Assembly (NCBI GenBank): GCA_035299025.1 | Contig: DATGXK010000006.1 | Span: 62,001-126,000 of the forward strand | Reading direction: 5' to 3' | Origin: Leadbetterella sp035299025 | GTDB lineage: Bacteria; Bacteroidota; Bacteroidia; Cytophagales; Spirosomataceae | Length of the DNA: 64,000 nt | Shown here: piece after piece, positions 51,776-60,036 of the stretch | How positions within the stretch are numbered: position 1 is the stretch's first letter | Layout: every line of letters starts with the position of its first letter | Made by a program: the position numbers and the translations under genes | The notes under the pieces: generated by a model | Told to the model about the DNA's origin: nothing | The model's input: the letters and a program-made list of their open reading frames with translations, nothing else | Databases searched by the model: none

Positions 51776-52885
51776 ATGAAAGTATTTTTTGCCTTTGTAA
51801 AAAAGGAGTTTTGGCATGTGATACGCGACAAACGAAGTCTGATTATCTTGATTGGTCTTCCGATTGTGATGATGCTTTTGTTTGGCTTTGCCTTGACGAG
51901 TGAAGTTAAGAATTCCAACATTGCGATATTGGATTTCTCAAAAGACACCGCTACCAAAACAATGGTGGATAGAATAGACCAAAGCCAATATTTTACTGTA
52001 AATAAGTACCTACATTCAGAAAAAGAGATTGAAGGGATTTTTAGAAAAGGGGAAGTGAGATTGGTACTGATTTTTCCTCAAAATTTCGAAAATGATCTTT
52101 CTAAAGATAAAAAAACACAGGTAAGACTAGTGGCCGATGCCTCTGACCCCAATACAGCCAACATCACGATAAATTATGCTACAGCCATTATCAGGGACTA
52201 TCAAAACGAGGTGAATGAGAATAAGAAGCTGCCTTATGCTATAGAAATGGAGACCAGAATGCTCTATAATCCACAATTGAAGAGTTCGTATAATTTTGTG
52301 CCGGGCGTTATGACGCTCATCATGATGCTCTTGGGAGCTATGATGACCTCTGTTTCTATTGTAAAGGAAAAAGAAATGGGCACCATGGAAATTCTGCTGG
52401 TATCGCCGATGAAGCCCATCATGGTACTTGTCAGCAAGGCAGTTCCCTACATGGTTTTGTGTTTTCTGGATATCATTCTCATTCTACTAATGGCCGTTTA
52501 TATTCTCGATATGCCCATTCAGGGCAGTTTGGTATTGCTTTTGGCTGAGAGTTTATTGTTTATAGTCACAACGCTTTCATTGGGTTTGTTGATATCTGTC
52601 AACGTGAATTCGCAACAAGTGGCCATGTTTATTTCTTTGGTGGCACTGTTGATGCCTTCCTTGATTTTTAGTGGTTTTATGTTTCCTATCGAAAATATGC
52701 CGCTTCCGCTGCAAGTCATGAGCAATCTGATACCCACCAAGTGGTATTACAGCATAGTGAAGGCCATTATGGTAAAAGGATTGGCTTTTGAATATGTGGT
52801 AAAGCAAACGCTGATTTTGGTCGCAATGACGGTGTTTTTCTTGACTGTGGCCATTAAGAAGTTTAAAATTAATTTGGAAGCTTAA
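51776..52885 (+). CDS. ABC-2 family permease (YbhS/YbhR-like), first
   Basis: 369 residues. N-terminal FAFVKKEFWHVIRDKRSL and the first transmembrane helix, a large periplasmic part (SNIAILDFSKDTATKTMV to about residue 165), then five helices with TVSIVKEKEMGTMEILLVSP-type coupling segment, typical for this family of about 370 residues. Pairs with the permease at 53257. A 371-base gap holding the structured repeat copy 2 separates the two. Confidence 0.87.
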   Translation: MKVFFAFVKKEFWHVIRDKRSLIILIGLPIVMMLLFGFALTSEVKNSNIAILDFSKDTATKTMVDRIDQSQYFTVNKYLHSEKEIEGIFRKGEVRLVLIFPQNFENDLSKDKKTQVRLVADASDPNTANITINYATAIIRDYQNEVNENKKLPYAIEMETRMLYNPQLKSSYNFVPGVMTLIMMLLGAMMTSVSIVKEKEMGTMEILLVSPMKPIMVLVSKAVPYMVLCFLDIILILLMAVYILDMPIQGSLVLLLAESLLFIVTTLSLGLLISVNVNSQQVAMFISLVALLMPSLIFSGFMFPIENMPLPLQVMSNLIPTKWYYSIVKAIMVKGLAFEYVVKQTLILVAMTVFFLTVAIKKFKINLEA

Positions 52886-53035
52886 AGTTTTGATGAGTTT
52901 TTGTTTAAGTGATTAATTTTGAATAGCTTACAATTAGTTATTTGTTTATTACGTGTGTTTTATCTGTTGAGAAAGAAAAAGTTTTGATAAACTTTGTGTC
53001 GGCTGCCGCCTGGGCTTTCATTTTTGCCAGCCGTG

Positions 53036-53218
53036 GCACCGTTCGAAAAAAAACGAATCGGAGTGGCGTACCACCAAAAAAAACTGCACGGCAGCGGCCG
53101 ACCGTCCACAAACTCGCACACTCAAAATTCTTTCGGAAAATAGGGAATGAAAGAGAGTTTGTTATTGAAAGAATTTTGATTGTGCTCAAACAGTGCTGGC
53201 TGTTATAATGAACCATTT
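53036..53218. repeat. structured 180-bp repeat, copy 2, inside the efflux operon
   Basis: Same order of elements as copy 1 (46345-46523): CCGTTCG-A8-CGAATCGG, a GTGG-CGTA-CCAC hairpin, CGGCAGCGGCCGACCGT, then stem CAAAATTCTTTC (53123-53134) / GAAAGAATTTTG (53167-53178) around a 32-base loop of unrelated sequence, and the conserved tail. The stem differs from copy 1 on both sides in a compensating way. Confidence 0.83.
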
Positions 53219-53256
53219 TTGTTTATTTTTTCTCAAAATTAGAAGAATTTTAAATT

Positions 53257-54378
53257 ATGAATAAATTACTTTTTCTACTTCAAAAAGAGTTTAAGCAAAT
53301 ATTCCGGAATCCTACCATTCTGCGAATGATTATCATTATGCCTGTTTTGCAGCTGATTCTTTTGCCCTTGGCGGCTGATTATGAGGTAAAAAATATAACA
53401 GTAAGCATTGTTGATCTCGACCATTCGCCCTATTCCAACCGCTTGATTCACAAAATCGATGCTTCTTCCTACTTTAAATTGGTTGAATATTCTCCATCTT
53501 ACAAAAAATCTCTTGAGACCGTTGGAGACGGCAAAACGGATTTGATACTGACCATTCCCAGAGGTTTTGAAAAGACATTGATAAAAGAGAATACTGGCAA
53601 ACTTCATCTGGCAGCTGATGCAGTAAATGGCATTCGTGGAGGTTTGGGAAGTACCTACTTGGCCCAAGTGGTGGGTGATTTTAACAGGGAAATTCGGGAA
53701 GAATGGCTGGTAATGCCTCGGAATTCAGAAATTCCTCAAATTGAAGTGACCACTGCCAACTGGTACAATCCCCACTCTAAATATCCACTCTTTATGGTTC
53801 CAGGCATTTTGGTGGTTTTGGTTACTATGGTAGGGGCATTCATGACAGCCCTCAACATTGTAGCAGAAAAAGAAATTGGAACAATAGAGCAGCTCAACGT
53901 TACACCACTTAAAAAACACGAATTCATTCTGGGGAAATTGATTCCTTTTTGGGTGCTGGGCATGGTTTCTATTACCATGGGAATGGTCGTAGCCTTTGTG
54001 ATTTTTCGTATTTTGCCAGTTGGTTCTTTTTTAACCATTTATGCATTTTCGGCTGTTTATCTGTTTGGTGTATTGGGTATTGGCTTATTAATTAGTACTT
54101 TCTCGGATACCCAACAACAAGCCACCCTATTTGCCTTTTTTGCTATGATGGTTTTCATACTTCTGGGAGGACTTTATACGCCTATTGAAGGTATGCCTCG
54201 CTGGTCGCAAATTTTGACTTATTTTAATCCTCCGGCATATTTAATAAAAATCGTAAGGGCCATTTATATCAAGGGAAGCGTATTTTCTGACCTCAAAAAC
54301 GATTTTTATATTCTAATAGCTTTTGCCATCGGTTTCAATGGATTGGCCATCTTGAATTATAGAAAACGAATGGCGTAA
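53257..54378 (+). CDS. ABC-2 family permease (YbhR-like), second
   Basis: 373 residues, same architecture as the first permease: LLQKEFKQIFRNPTIL, first helix, periplasmic segment (ITVSIVDLDHSPYSNRL), then five helices with IVAEKEIGTIEQLNVTP. Last gene of the efflux operon. The preceding repeat element is not a strong terminator, so read-through from upstream is expected. Confidence 0.87.
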   Translation: MNKLLFLLQKEFKQIFRNPTILRMIIIMPVLQLILLPLAADYEVKNITVSIVDLDHSPYSNRLIHKIDASSYFKLVEYSPSYKKSLETVGDGKTDLILTIPRGFEKTLIKENTGKLHLAADAVNGIRGGLGSTYLAQVVGDFNREIREEWLVMPRNSEIPQIEVTTANWYNPHSKYPLFMVPGILVVLVTMVGAFMTALNIVAEKEIGTIEQLNVTPLKKHEFILGKLIPFWVLGMVSITMGMVVAFVIFRILPVGSFLTIYAFSAVYLFGVLGIGLLISTFSDTQQQATLFAFFAMMVFILLGGLYTPIEGMPRWSQILTYFNPPAYLIKIVRAIYIKGSVFSDLKNDFYILIAFAIGFNGLAILNYRKRMA

Positions 54379-54432
54379 ACTTGCTAATTGGACGGAGCAC
54401 CGAGCCGGGATACTGGATTATCAATCAATAAT

Positions 54433-55269
54433 TTATACGAGGTATTTAATTTTGTTTTCCCAAAATTCAAATCTCATTTTGTAGAAACCAATCAATTTGG
54501 CGTGTAGTTGCTCTGATATTTCAGGTGGTTTTGGGCAGAAGACAAAGCCATCTAACCAGTCGATGTTGGTCAGTGTTTCGGAGAGATAGATTTGCTCTGT
54601 TGCATTCATTTCAGACTTGGTATTAAATATATGCATAGCCAAGTCGTTGATAGCCAGTCCGTTTTGAACCAGCGTTTCTTCAGGTGCTAATTTCCAGAAA
54701 TCACCGGTTATGATGGAAGGCTGTGGAGCCGGAATGTTGTAAACCGGATGGTTGCCTAATTTTGCACTTCGCAGGGAATAGCTTTCTATTGAATAAAATA
54801 AGTAGTTATCGAGGTCGGTTTGTAAATACAGGGCCCTCTGGCAGTTCATCTTCTCTTGCCACTGGCCAATGGAGAGGAAATTTTCTGTGTCAAAAGCCAA
54901 ATCAAAAATTAGTGTTTCAACAAATCCGTTTTCATCAAATGACTGAATGTAAGGTGAAACGTGGTAGCCCCAATAGAGCGGATTGGAGATGCCAAGCGGA
55001 TCTTGAATTTGAAAAAGCTCATTGGATAGCAATGTATATCTTGCCGGTGCAAAATTCCAGATTTTTCCTGAGTCTATCCCAGCTTTTTTTAGAATCAAGC
55101 ACAATAGATGGGTGCGGTCTTCGCATGAGCCGTTGAGATATCGATATTCTATATTTTCTGCTGCTAGGAGGCCAAATATTTCTGAACGTTGCTCAAAAGC
55201 GACGGCATTGAGGTACGGAATAAGAGGTTTGGTGTTAAATAACTGATTATATTCTTGCTGACTGTCCAT
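54433..55269 (-). CDS. protein-glutaminase/transglutaminase-like protein
   Basis: 278 residues, no signal peptide evident. Around residue 48 NGSCEDRTHLLCLILKKAGI, then WGYHVSPYI near 106 and IFDLAFD near 124 give a Cys-His-Asp order with the spacing of bacterial protein-glutamine deamidases (protein-glutaminase) and related transglutaminase folds. The C-terminal half is not recognised. Secreted enzymes of this type occur in Chryseobacterium; the apparent lack of an export signal here argues for a different role. Convergent with the efflux operon. Assignment rests on the triad only. Confidence 0.5.
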   Translation of the reverse strand: MDSQQEYNQLFNTKPLIPYLNAVAFEQRSEIFGLLAAENIEYRYLNGSCEDRTHLLCLILKKAGIDSGKIWNFAPARYTLLSNELFQIQDPLGISNPLYWGYHVSPYIQSFDENGFVETLIFDLAFDTENFLSIGQWQEKMNCQRALYLQTDLDNYLFYSIESYSLRSAKLGNHPVYNIPAPQPSIITGDFWKLAPEETLVQNGLAINDLAMHIFNTKSEMNATEQIYLSETLTNIDWLDGFVFCPKPPEISEQLHAKLIGFYKMRFEFWENKIKYLV

Positions 55270-55625
55270 GGTTTGGGCTATTGCCCGATTTATAGTATTT
55301 GCATATCAAAGATAAGTGCTCAAAAAACATTTGATATCTCCGATAAAGAAAATTTAGAATTGTATTGGATAAATTTAAAAAAATAGTGGAATTGAGCAAG
55401 ATAGATTCATTGCCTTAGAAAAACTACAGACTTTTCTTTATCCTCTAAATTTCGGTTGATACATCATAAAGTTTGGGCTCTTGTCGTGATAAAAAATATA
55501 TGCCTCAGATCATGATTGTTTGATTTAAAGTGTTATATTTATATGTAAATCAAATACTTACGCTTGTAGATTCACATTTGCTGAAAGATTTTTGTATTTA
55601 AACCTTAACTCTTAAATTTTTCCAA
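55270..55625. other. 356-base divergent spacer
   Basis: Separates the minus-strand glutaminase-like gene from the plus-strand azoreductase gene. AT-rich, no repeats of the families seen elsewhere, no convincing promoter elements. Confidence 0.4.
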
Positions 55626-56249
55626 ATGAAACTATTACATATCATTGCCTCTCCTCGAGGTGAAAATTCCCGAACACTGTCTATTTCTAAAGAGTTTTTG
55701 TCTGCATTTTTAGAACGATACAAAGACTTGACCGTTGATGAAATTGATTTATTCAAAACCAAACTCCCTGAGGTTTCGTTGTCGGCCTCTTCTACGAAAT
55801 ACACGCTGATGACCGGTGGCGATGTCAGCGAAAGTTCCAAAGCCAATTGGGACGAAATCATAAGTTTTTCTAAGGGATTCTTAAGTTATGATTATTTTTT
55901 GATTTCCAGTCCGATGTGGAATTTTACCATTCCATATGTACTGAAACACTACATTGATGTCATCCTACAAGCCGGTGTGTTGTTCAATTTTACCGAGACA
56001 GGAGTGGTTGGCCTCGCTGTCAATAAAAAAATGATTTGCATTACCTCTAGAGGGAGTGACTATAGCCAAGGGTCTTATATGAATCAATTTGATTTTCAAG
56101 AACCTTATCTAAGGGCTATTTTTGGAATGACGGGGATCTATGACATAAATTTTATAAATGCCCAATCAATGGATATGGCACCTGAACTTACCGAAGCTGG
56201 TTTGCAGAAGGCGTGTGTAGAAGCCAAGGCATTGGCACTGAGTATATGA
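55626..56249 (+). CDS. azoR: FMN-dependent NADH azoreductase
   Basis: 207 residues of the flavodoxin-like AzoR family: MKLLHIIASPRGENSRTLS (FMN phosphate loop), SSPMWNFTIPYVLKHYID near residue 97 and CITSRGSDYS near 140. Such enzymes perform two-electron reduction of quinones, azo and nitro compounds with NAD(P)H and protect against quinone stress. Monocistronic, with its own terminator. It may detoxify quinones arising from catechol oxidation, but there is no physical link to the catabolic locus. Confidence 0.88.
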   Translation: MKLLHIIASPRGENSRTLSISKEFLSAFLERYKDLTVDEIDLFKTKLPEVSLSASSTKYTLMTGGDVSESSKANWDEIISFSKGFLSYDYFLISSPMWNFTIPYVLKHYIDVILQAGVLFNFTETGVVGLAVNKKMICITSRGSDYSQGSYMNQFDFQEPYLRAIFGMTGIYDINFINAQSMDMAPELTEAGLQKACVEAKALALSI

Positions 56250-56265
56250 TTTGTAAAACTAATTT

Positions 56266-56302
56266 AAGCGGCCACATGGTTCTCATGTGGTCGCTTTTGA
56301 TT
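56266..56302. terminator. rho-independent terminator between azoR and vanZ-like genes
   Basis: 13-base stem AAGCGGCCACATG / CATGTGGTCGCTT (one G-T wobble), 5-base loop, T-rich right flank. Lies between convergent genes and could serve both. Confidence 0.85.
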
Positions 56303-56389
56303 TTTATTCGAAAAGTGTTTTCCTGCTTCATTTCTGCACATTAGTTTCCCTAAGAATACTTTCTATACATATCTTTCCTTCGGGAGCAA

Positions 56390-56947
56390 TCACCTCCTAA
56401 ACATTAATAACTTATTGATTTTTAGATAAAATAGTAAGCCAAGTATGGTAAAAGTGAAAAATAGAGCCAAAGCATTGATTAATTTTTGTGCTTTCAGTTC
56501 GTTTCCAAAGATATTAATCAAAATTTTCTGGAACAATAAGCCGAGCGTGCCTCCGGTGGTATTGGTTATGATGTCGGTGATGTCAAAGGCCCCAATGGCC
56601 AGCAAGTACTGAATACTTTCTAAAGTGAAACTGACTAAGCTAAAAGACAGAATACTTTTTAGAATACCCCATTTTTTTATCAAAATTGTTGTGTAAATGC
56701 CAAGTGGGATAAAAATTAGGATATTGAGAATTAGCTCTCCTACATCGGGTCTACCGTTTAGAACTAAGGGTTCGTTAAACGGAACCAGATTCATGCTCCG
56801 TTTTTGGCTCATATACGTAAAACATATGTTGAGTTTCAAAACGATAATCCAGAAAAGAGCCATAGCATAAACCACAAACAAAGCCACTGTAAGGCGGTTG
56901 GCGGTGCTTCTCATTTGGAAATTGGAGCTTTTATACCAACGATGCAT
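56390..56947 (-). CDS. VanZ-family membrane protein
   Basis: 185 residues with about four to five helices. The VanZ pattern MNLVPFNEPLV, then GELILNILIFIPLGIY and FTLESIQYLLAIGAFDITDIITNTTGG is complete. VanZ-like proteins are linked to low-level teicoplanin resistance in enterococci, but most are of unknown function and this one has no van genes nearby. An internal ATG (MRSTANRL, residue 12) could be the start, as the first 11 residues are not conserved. Confidence 0.82.
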   Translation of the reverse strand: MHRWYKSSNFQMRSTANRLTVALFVVYAMALFWIIVLKLNICFTYMSQKRSMNLVPFNEPLVLNGRPDVGELILNILIFIPLGIYTTILIKKWGILKSILSFSLVSFTLESIQYLLAIGAFDITDIITNTTGGTLGLLFQKILINIFGNELKAQKLINALALFFTFTILGLLFYLKINKLLMFRR

Positions 56948-57173
56948 CGAACTTAGGTTTTTTTATAACATTGCAATACGCTACAATGGCATGGCCATCA
57001 GAAGCGAAATTATCATAAAGTACCTCACAGCCCAAGTACAATATTTAAGAATACTCGTATATGTTTTGAAACTACTAAAATTTGTTTTGAAATGAGTTTT
57101 GGAAAAGTAAGAGCAACGAATCTATTGCCATCTTCGTAAATTACCCGAAAGTCAAATTTTGAAGCCCCTCAGG

Positions 57174-58613
57174 CTATTTTTTGTTAAATCCAGTACGGGT
57201 CATTTCACCCCAACCATGAGAGCCCTTGATTTTTTCGTAATATCCCACCATAGCGGCGTAAACGGAAATCAAATGAAAGTAGAAGGGTTCGACAAAAGCT
57301 CCCTCAAGAAGTCTTACGTAGTCTTTTATCCTTGGGTATTTGTGGTAGGTAAGTTCTTCTGTTAAGAGGGCTAAAACAGAAAACATAATTGAATAGAAAT
57401 ATACAAAGAGTACGAGAATTAAGAAAGATTCCCAATTGACCAACCCTAACATCATAAAGATAAAAGTGATAAGTAAACCGAAAAATTCAATGAAGGGAGC
57501 AAGAAATTCGAAGAATGTCCAGTAGGGTACACTTAGCATTCCCAATAGCTTATATTTGGGATTAAAAAACATTTTTCGGTGTGCCCAAAGTGTTTCAATG
57601 GTTCCACGCATCCAGCGACTCCTTTGTTTCTTGAATATTGAGAAGTTCTCAGGAGCTTCGGTCCAGCAAAGGGGGTCAGGAATAAAACTAACAGTATATG
57701 GTAGGTCGTGTTCTTGCATGTATCTTCTCATACGTACAACTAATTCCATATCTTCACCAACCGTTTTGGTATTGTATCCGCCGGCAAGGATAGCTATTTC
57801 TTTATCAAAAGCTCCAAAAGCACCACTAATAAGCAATAGTCCATCAAGTCGTTCCCAGGCCATTCTACCCAAAAGAAATGCTCTGAGGTATTCGAGTACC
57901 TGAATTCTCGGAAGCAACTTGTTTGGAACATTTACCTCTACAAGTCTTCCATCTTTAATGACACATTGATTTGCAATTCGCACTACTCCTCCTGTGGCTA
58001 TTACTCTCTTTGTACTGGACTCCATAAATGGTTTTGCAAGTTTTAGAAGTGAATCTCTATCAAGAATGCAATCCACGTCAATACAGACCACATAAGGGTT
58101 TTGAGCAATGTTAATCCCAACATTTAGGGCATCGGCTTTTCCTCCGTTTTCCTTGTCTACAACCAGTAGTTTTTTGAAAGCGGCATTTCTCGATTGATAT
58201 ATGGCTTTTACGTTTTTGGTTGCTATTTTGGCTTCATAAGGTATATCGCTGGCAAACAAGTCGTAGGTTCTGATCAGTAAATCCATCGAGTTGTCTTTGC
58301 TGCCGTCGTTTACGACAATGACCTGGTAGTTATTGTAGCTCAATGAAAGAAGCGATTTTACGTTTTCTTCGATAGTCATACCTTCATTGTAGGCTGGAGC
58401 TATGAGGGATAAAGCTGGGGCATATTCGCTCGAAAGCAGTATTTGGTAATTTACAAAGCTGTTTTTTTTCAGGTAGCTTCGCAACTCAATAATAGACAAG
58501 CCAGACAATATCAGGTATGAGCACATTATAAATATGGCATATAACAAAATTAGAATTAAGTAGACATCTACAAAGACGTCGATGAAATTATTGAAGCTCA
58601 TATTTGTGATCAT
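57174..58613 (-). CDS. processive GT2 glycosyltransferase (poly-GlcNAc/cellulose synthase-like)
   Basis: About 480 residues. Two N-terminal membrane segments precede a GT2 domain with VVNDGSKD, NGGKADALN, the DxD-type VDVDC region (VVCIDVDC), GEDMELVVRMRR and QRSRWMRG, the full set for processive synthases such as PgaC, followed by three or four helices. The start is at 58613 (MITNMSF) or 58601; both overlap the end of the HEAT-repeat gene. The upstream frame to 58688 is inside that gene. Probably polymerises an exopolysaccharide at the inner membrane under control of the adjacent signalling genes. Confidence 0.86.
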   Translation of the reverse strand: MITNMSFNNFIDVFVDVYLILILLYAIFIMCSYLILSGLSIIELRSYLKKNSFVNYQILLSSEYAPALSLIAPAYNEGMTIEENVKSLLSLSYNNYQVIVVNDGSKDNSMDLLIRTYDLFASDIPYEAKIATKNVKAIYQSRNAAFKKLLVVDKENGGKADALNVGINIAQNPYVVCIDVDCILDRDSLLKLAKPFMESSTKRVIATGGVVRIANQCVIKDGRLVEVNVPNKLLPRIQVLEYLRAFLLGRMAWERLDGLLLISGAFGAFDKEIAILAGGYNTKTVGEDMELVVRMRRYMQEHDLPYTVSFIPDPLCWTEAPENFSIFKKQRSRWMRGTIETLWAHRKMFFNPKYKLLGMLSVPYWTFFEFLAPFIEFFGLLITFIFMMLGLVNWESFLILVLFVYFYSIMFSVLALLTEELTYHKYPRIKDYVRLLEGAFVEPFYFHLISVYAAMVGYYEKIKGSHGWGEMTRTGFNKK

Positions 58614-59433
58614 GGTTATTTTGAACGAGTAATCTGTTAAGTACGTCTTTTGCCTCAACCAGAATTTCGGTATCAGAGGTTTGTTCAATCAGGAGTTGAA
58701 CGTATTGCGACTTTTCAGAGAGGTTTAGGGAAGAAATAGCCTTCAGGCCAAGACTCACCACCGATTTATTTTTGGAGGCCAGCAGATATTCAAGTCCTTG
58801 AATTTGGGTCAGATTACCTTGTTTTAGTGCGTCGAGAATATTGAGTTGGGTCCAGAAATCAAAATTATGCTTATGACGAGACAAATGACGGATGCCATTT
58901 GTGCCATTGAGTTTAATGCAAGCGTTGATGGCCACTATTGTTAGGATTTTATTACTAGATTTAGACATTCCCACCAATGCTTCGAAAGCCTCTTGTACAT
59001 TCATTTCGGCAAGTTCTTTGATGCCTTTGCACTTCACTTGCCATTCTTCACTATTGAGTTTTTGATAAGAGTCGTTGATCAAGCCTGAGTCTTGATAGAA
59101 AATTTCAAGGTTCTCGGCGTAGGTTCCGTCATAGTTTTGGTGAAGATTCAAGATGGACTCCATCAAAAGATTTCGAAAAACCGTGTTTTTGAAAAGTTTT
59201 TCGTAAACTGAAAATTCTGAAAAAAAGGCACTTTCAAACAAGTTTTTACTTAAAATAGACTCAATGATTGGGGTAAACCTCCTTTCCAATCTTTGGTTTC
59301 TGAGCTTAAGCTTACGAGTAACCACAATTGTGGAAAATAGTCCTAGTGAAACAATTACAAAGAAGTATATAGCGTACAATAAGAACTGAGGAACCCATTC
59401 TTTATCGTAATAATATTGCCACAATTCCTCCAT
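58588..59433 (-). CDS. membrane-anchored HEAT-repeat protein
   Basis: 281 residues: one N-terminal transmembrane helix (FLLYAIYFFVIVSLGLFSTIVV), then alpha-helical repeats from about residue 120 (CKGIKELAEMNVQEAFEALV, NKILTIVAINACIKL, SKNKSVVSLGLKAISSL), which read as HEAT/Armadillo units. Its stop lies inside the glycosyltransferase start region, so the two are translationally coupled and probably form a complex at the membrane. It may serve as a scaffold or regulatory partner of the synthase. The protein family has no named function that I know. Confidence 0.75.
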   Translation of the reverse strand: MEELWQYYYDKEWVPQFLLYAIYFFVIVSLGLFSTIVVTRKLKLRNQRLERRFTPIIESILSKNLFESAFFSEFSVYEKLFKNTVFRNLLMESILNLHQNYDGTYAENLEIFYQDSGLINDSYQKLNSEEWQVKCKGIKELAEMNVQEAFEALVGMSKSSNKILTIVAINACIKLNGTNGIRHLSRHKHNFDFWTQLNILDALKQGNLTQIQGLEYLLASKNKSVVSLGLKAISSLNLSEKSQYVQLLIEQTSDTEILVEAKDVLNRLLVQNNHDHKYELQ

Positions 59434-59563
59434 ATTTTTGTTTTTTTAATATTGCTGTTGATTCAGTTGGTTCTCATTTTTTAACATGAAACTATTGTTA
59501 CTGATTTGAAATTAATGGCAGATTTGCTTCAGGATACCCTTTAAAGTTTACGTTGCAAATCTG

Positions 59564-59962
59564 TTAATTATAGCTTATTTGTCTCTTAAGGTGCTTTTTT
59601 TTTAAAAGATTATTTATTCTAGTAATTAATACCAAGGGACTTATAGGTTTTGCTATAAATTCATCAGCACCTATGTCGAAACAATCAATCTCTGTCTGCT
59701 CCACATTTGAAGAGGTAAATATAATGATGGGTATATCGGAGCACATTTGAGTTCTTACATACTGCGTTATCTCCATGCCACTTATACCCGGCATATTTAT
59801 ATCCACCAGAATCAGGTCATAGGAGTTCTCTTTGATAGAGTCTAAAGCCTCTTGCCCATCGGCAAATTGGTTGACCATAAAACCCTTCTGCTCAAGAAAG
59901 AAGTTTAATGATTTGCGAAGCATATCATTGTCTTCTGCCAATAAAATTTTTACGTATTCCAT
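59564..59962 (-). CDS. single-domain response regulator
   Basis: 132 residues, a CheY-like receiver only: acidic pair AEDND, phosphoacceptor Asp in LILVDINMP, Thr/Ser in IIFTSSN and Lys in FIAKPIS. No output domain. It lies 74 bases after the hybrid histidine kinase and 130 bases before the HEAT-repeat gene, all on the same strand, so it probably relays phosphate from the kinase to the polysaccharide machinery by protein contact. Confidence 0.88.
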   Translation of the reverse strand: MEYVKILLAEDNDMLRKSLNFFLEQKGFMVNQFADGQEALDSIKENSYDLILVDINMPGISGMEITQYVRTQMCSDIPIIIFTSSNVEQTEIDCFDIGADEFIAKPISPLVLITRINNLLKKKHLKRQISYN

Positions 59963-60036
59963 GGTTGTTGTATTATTGAAAAATCTATTTTTAAGTGCAC
60001 TTTATTAAAACCTAGTTATTGCTCGGTATACTTAAG

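Noticed and set aside
52938..53216. Open frames across the structured repeat copies (both strands) as small genes
   Set aside because: The two copies share peptide-like words only because the DNA repeat is shared; stem changes alter the frame content and no start signals exist.
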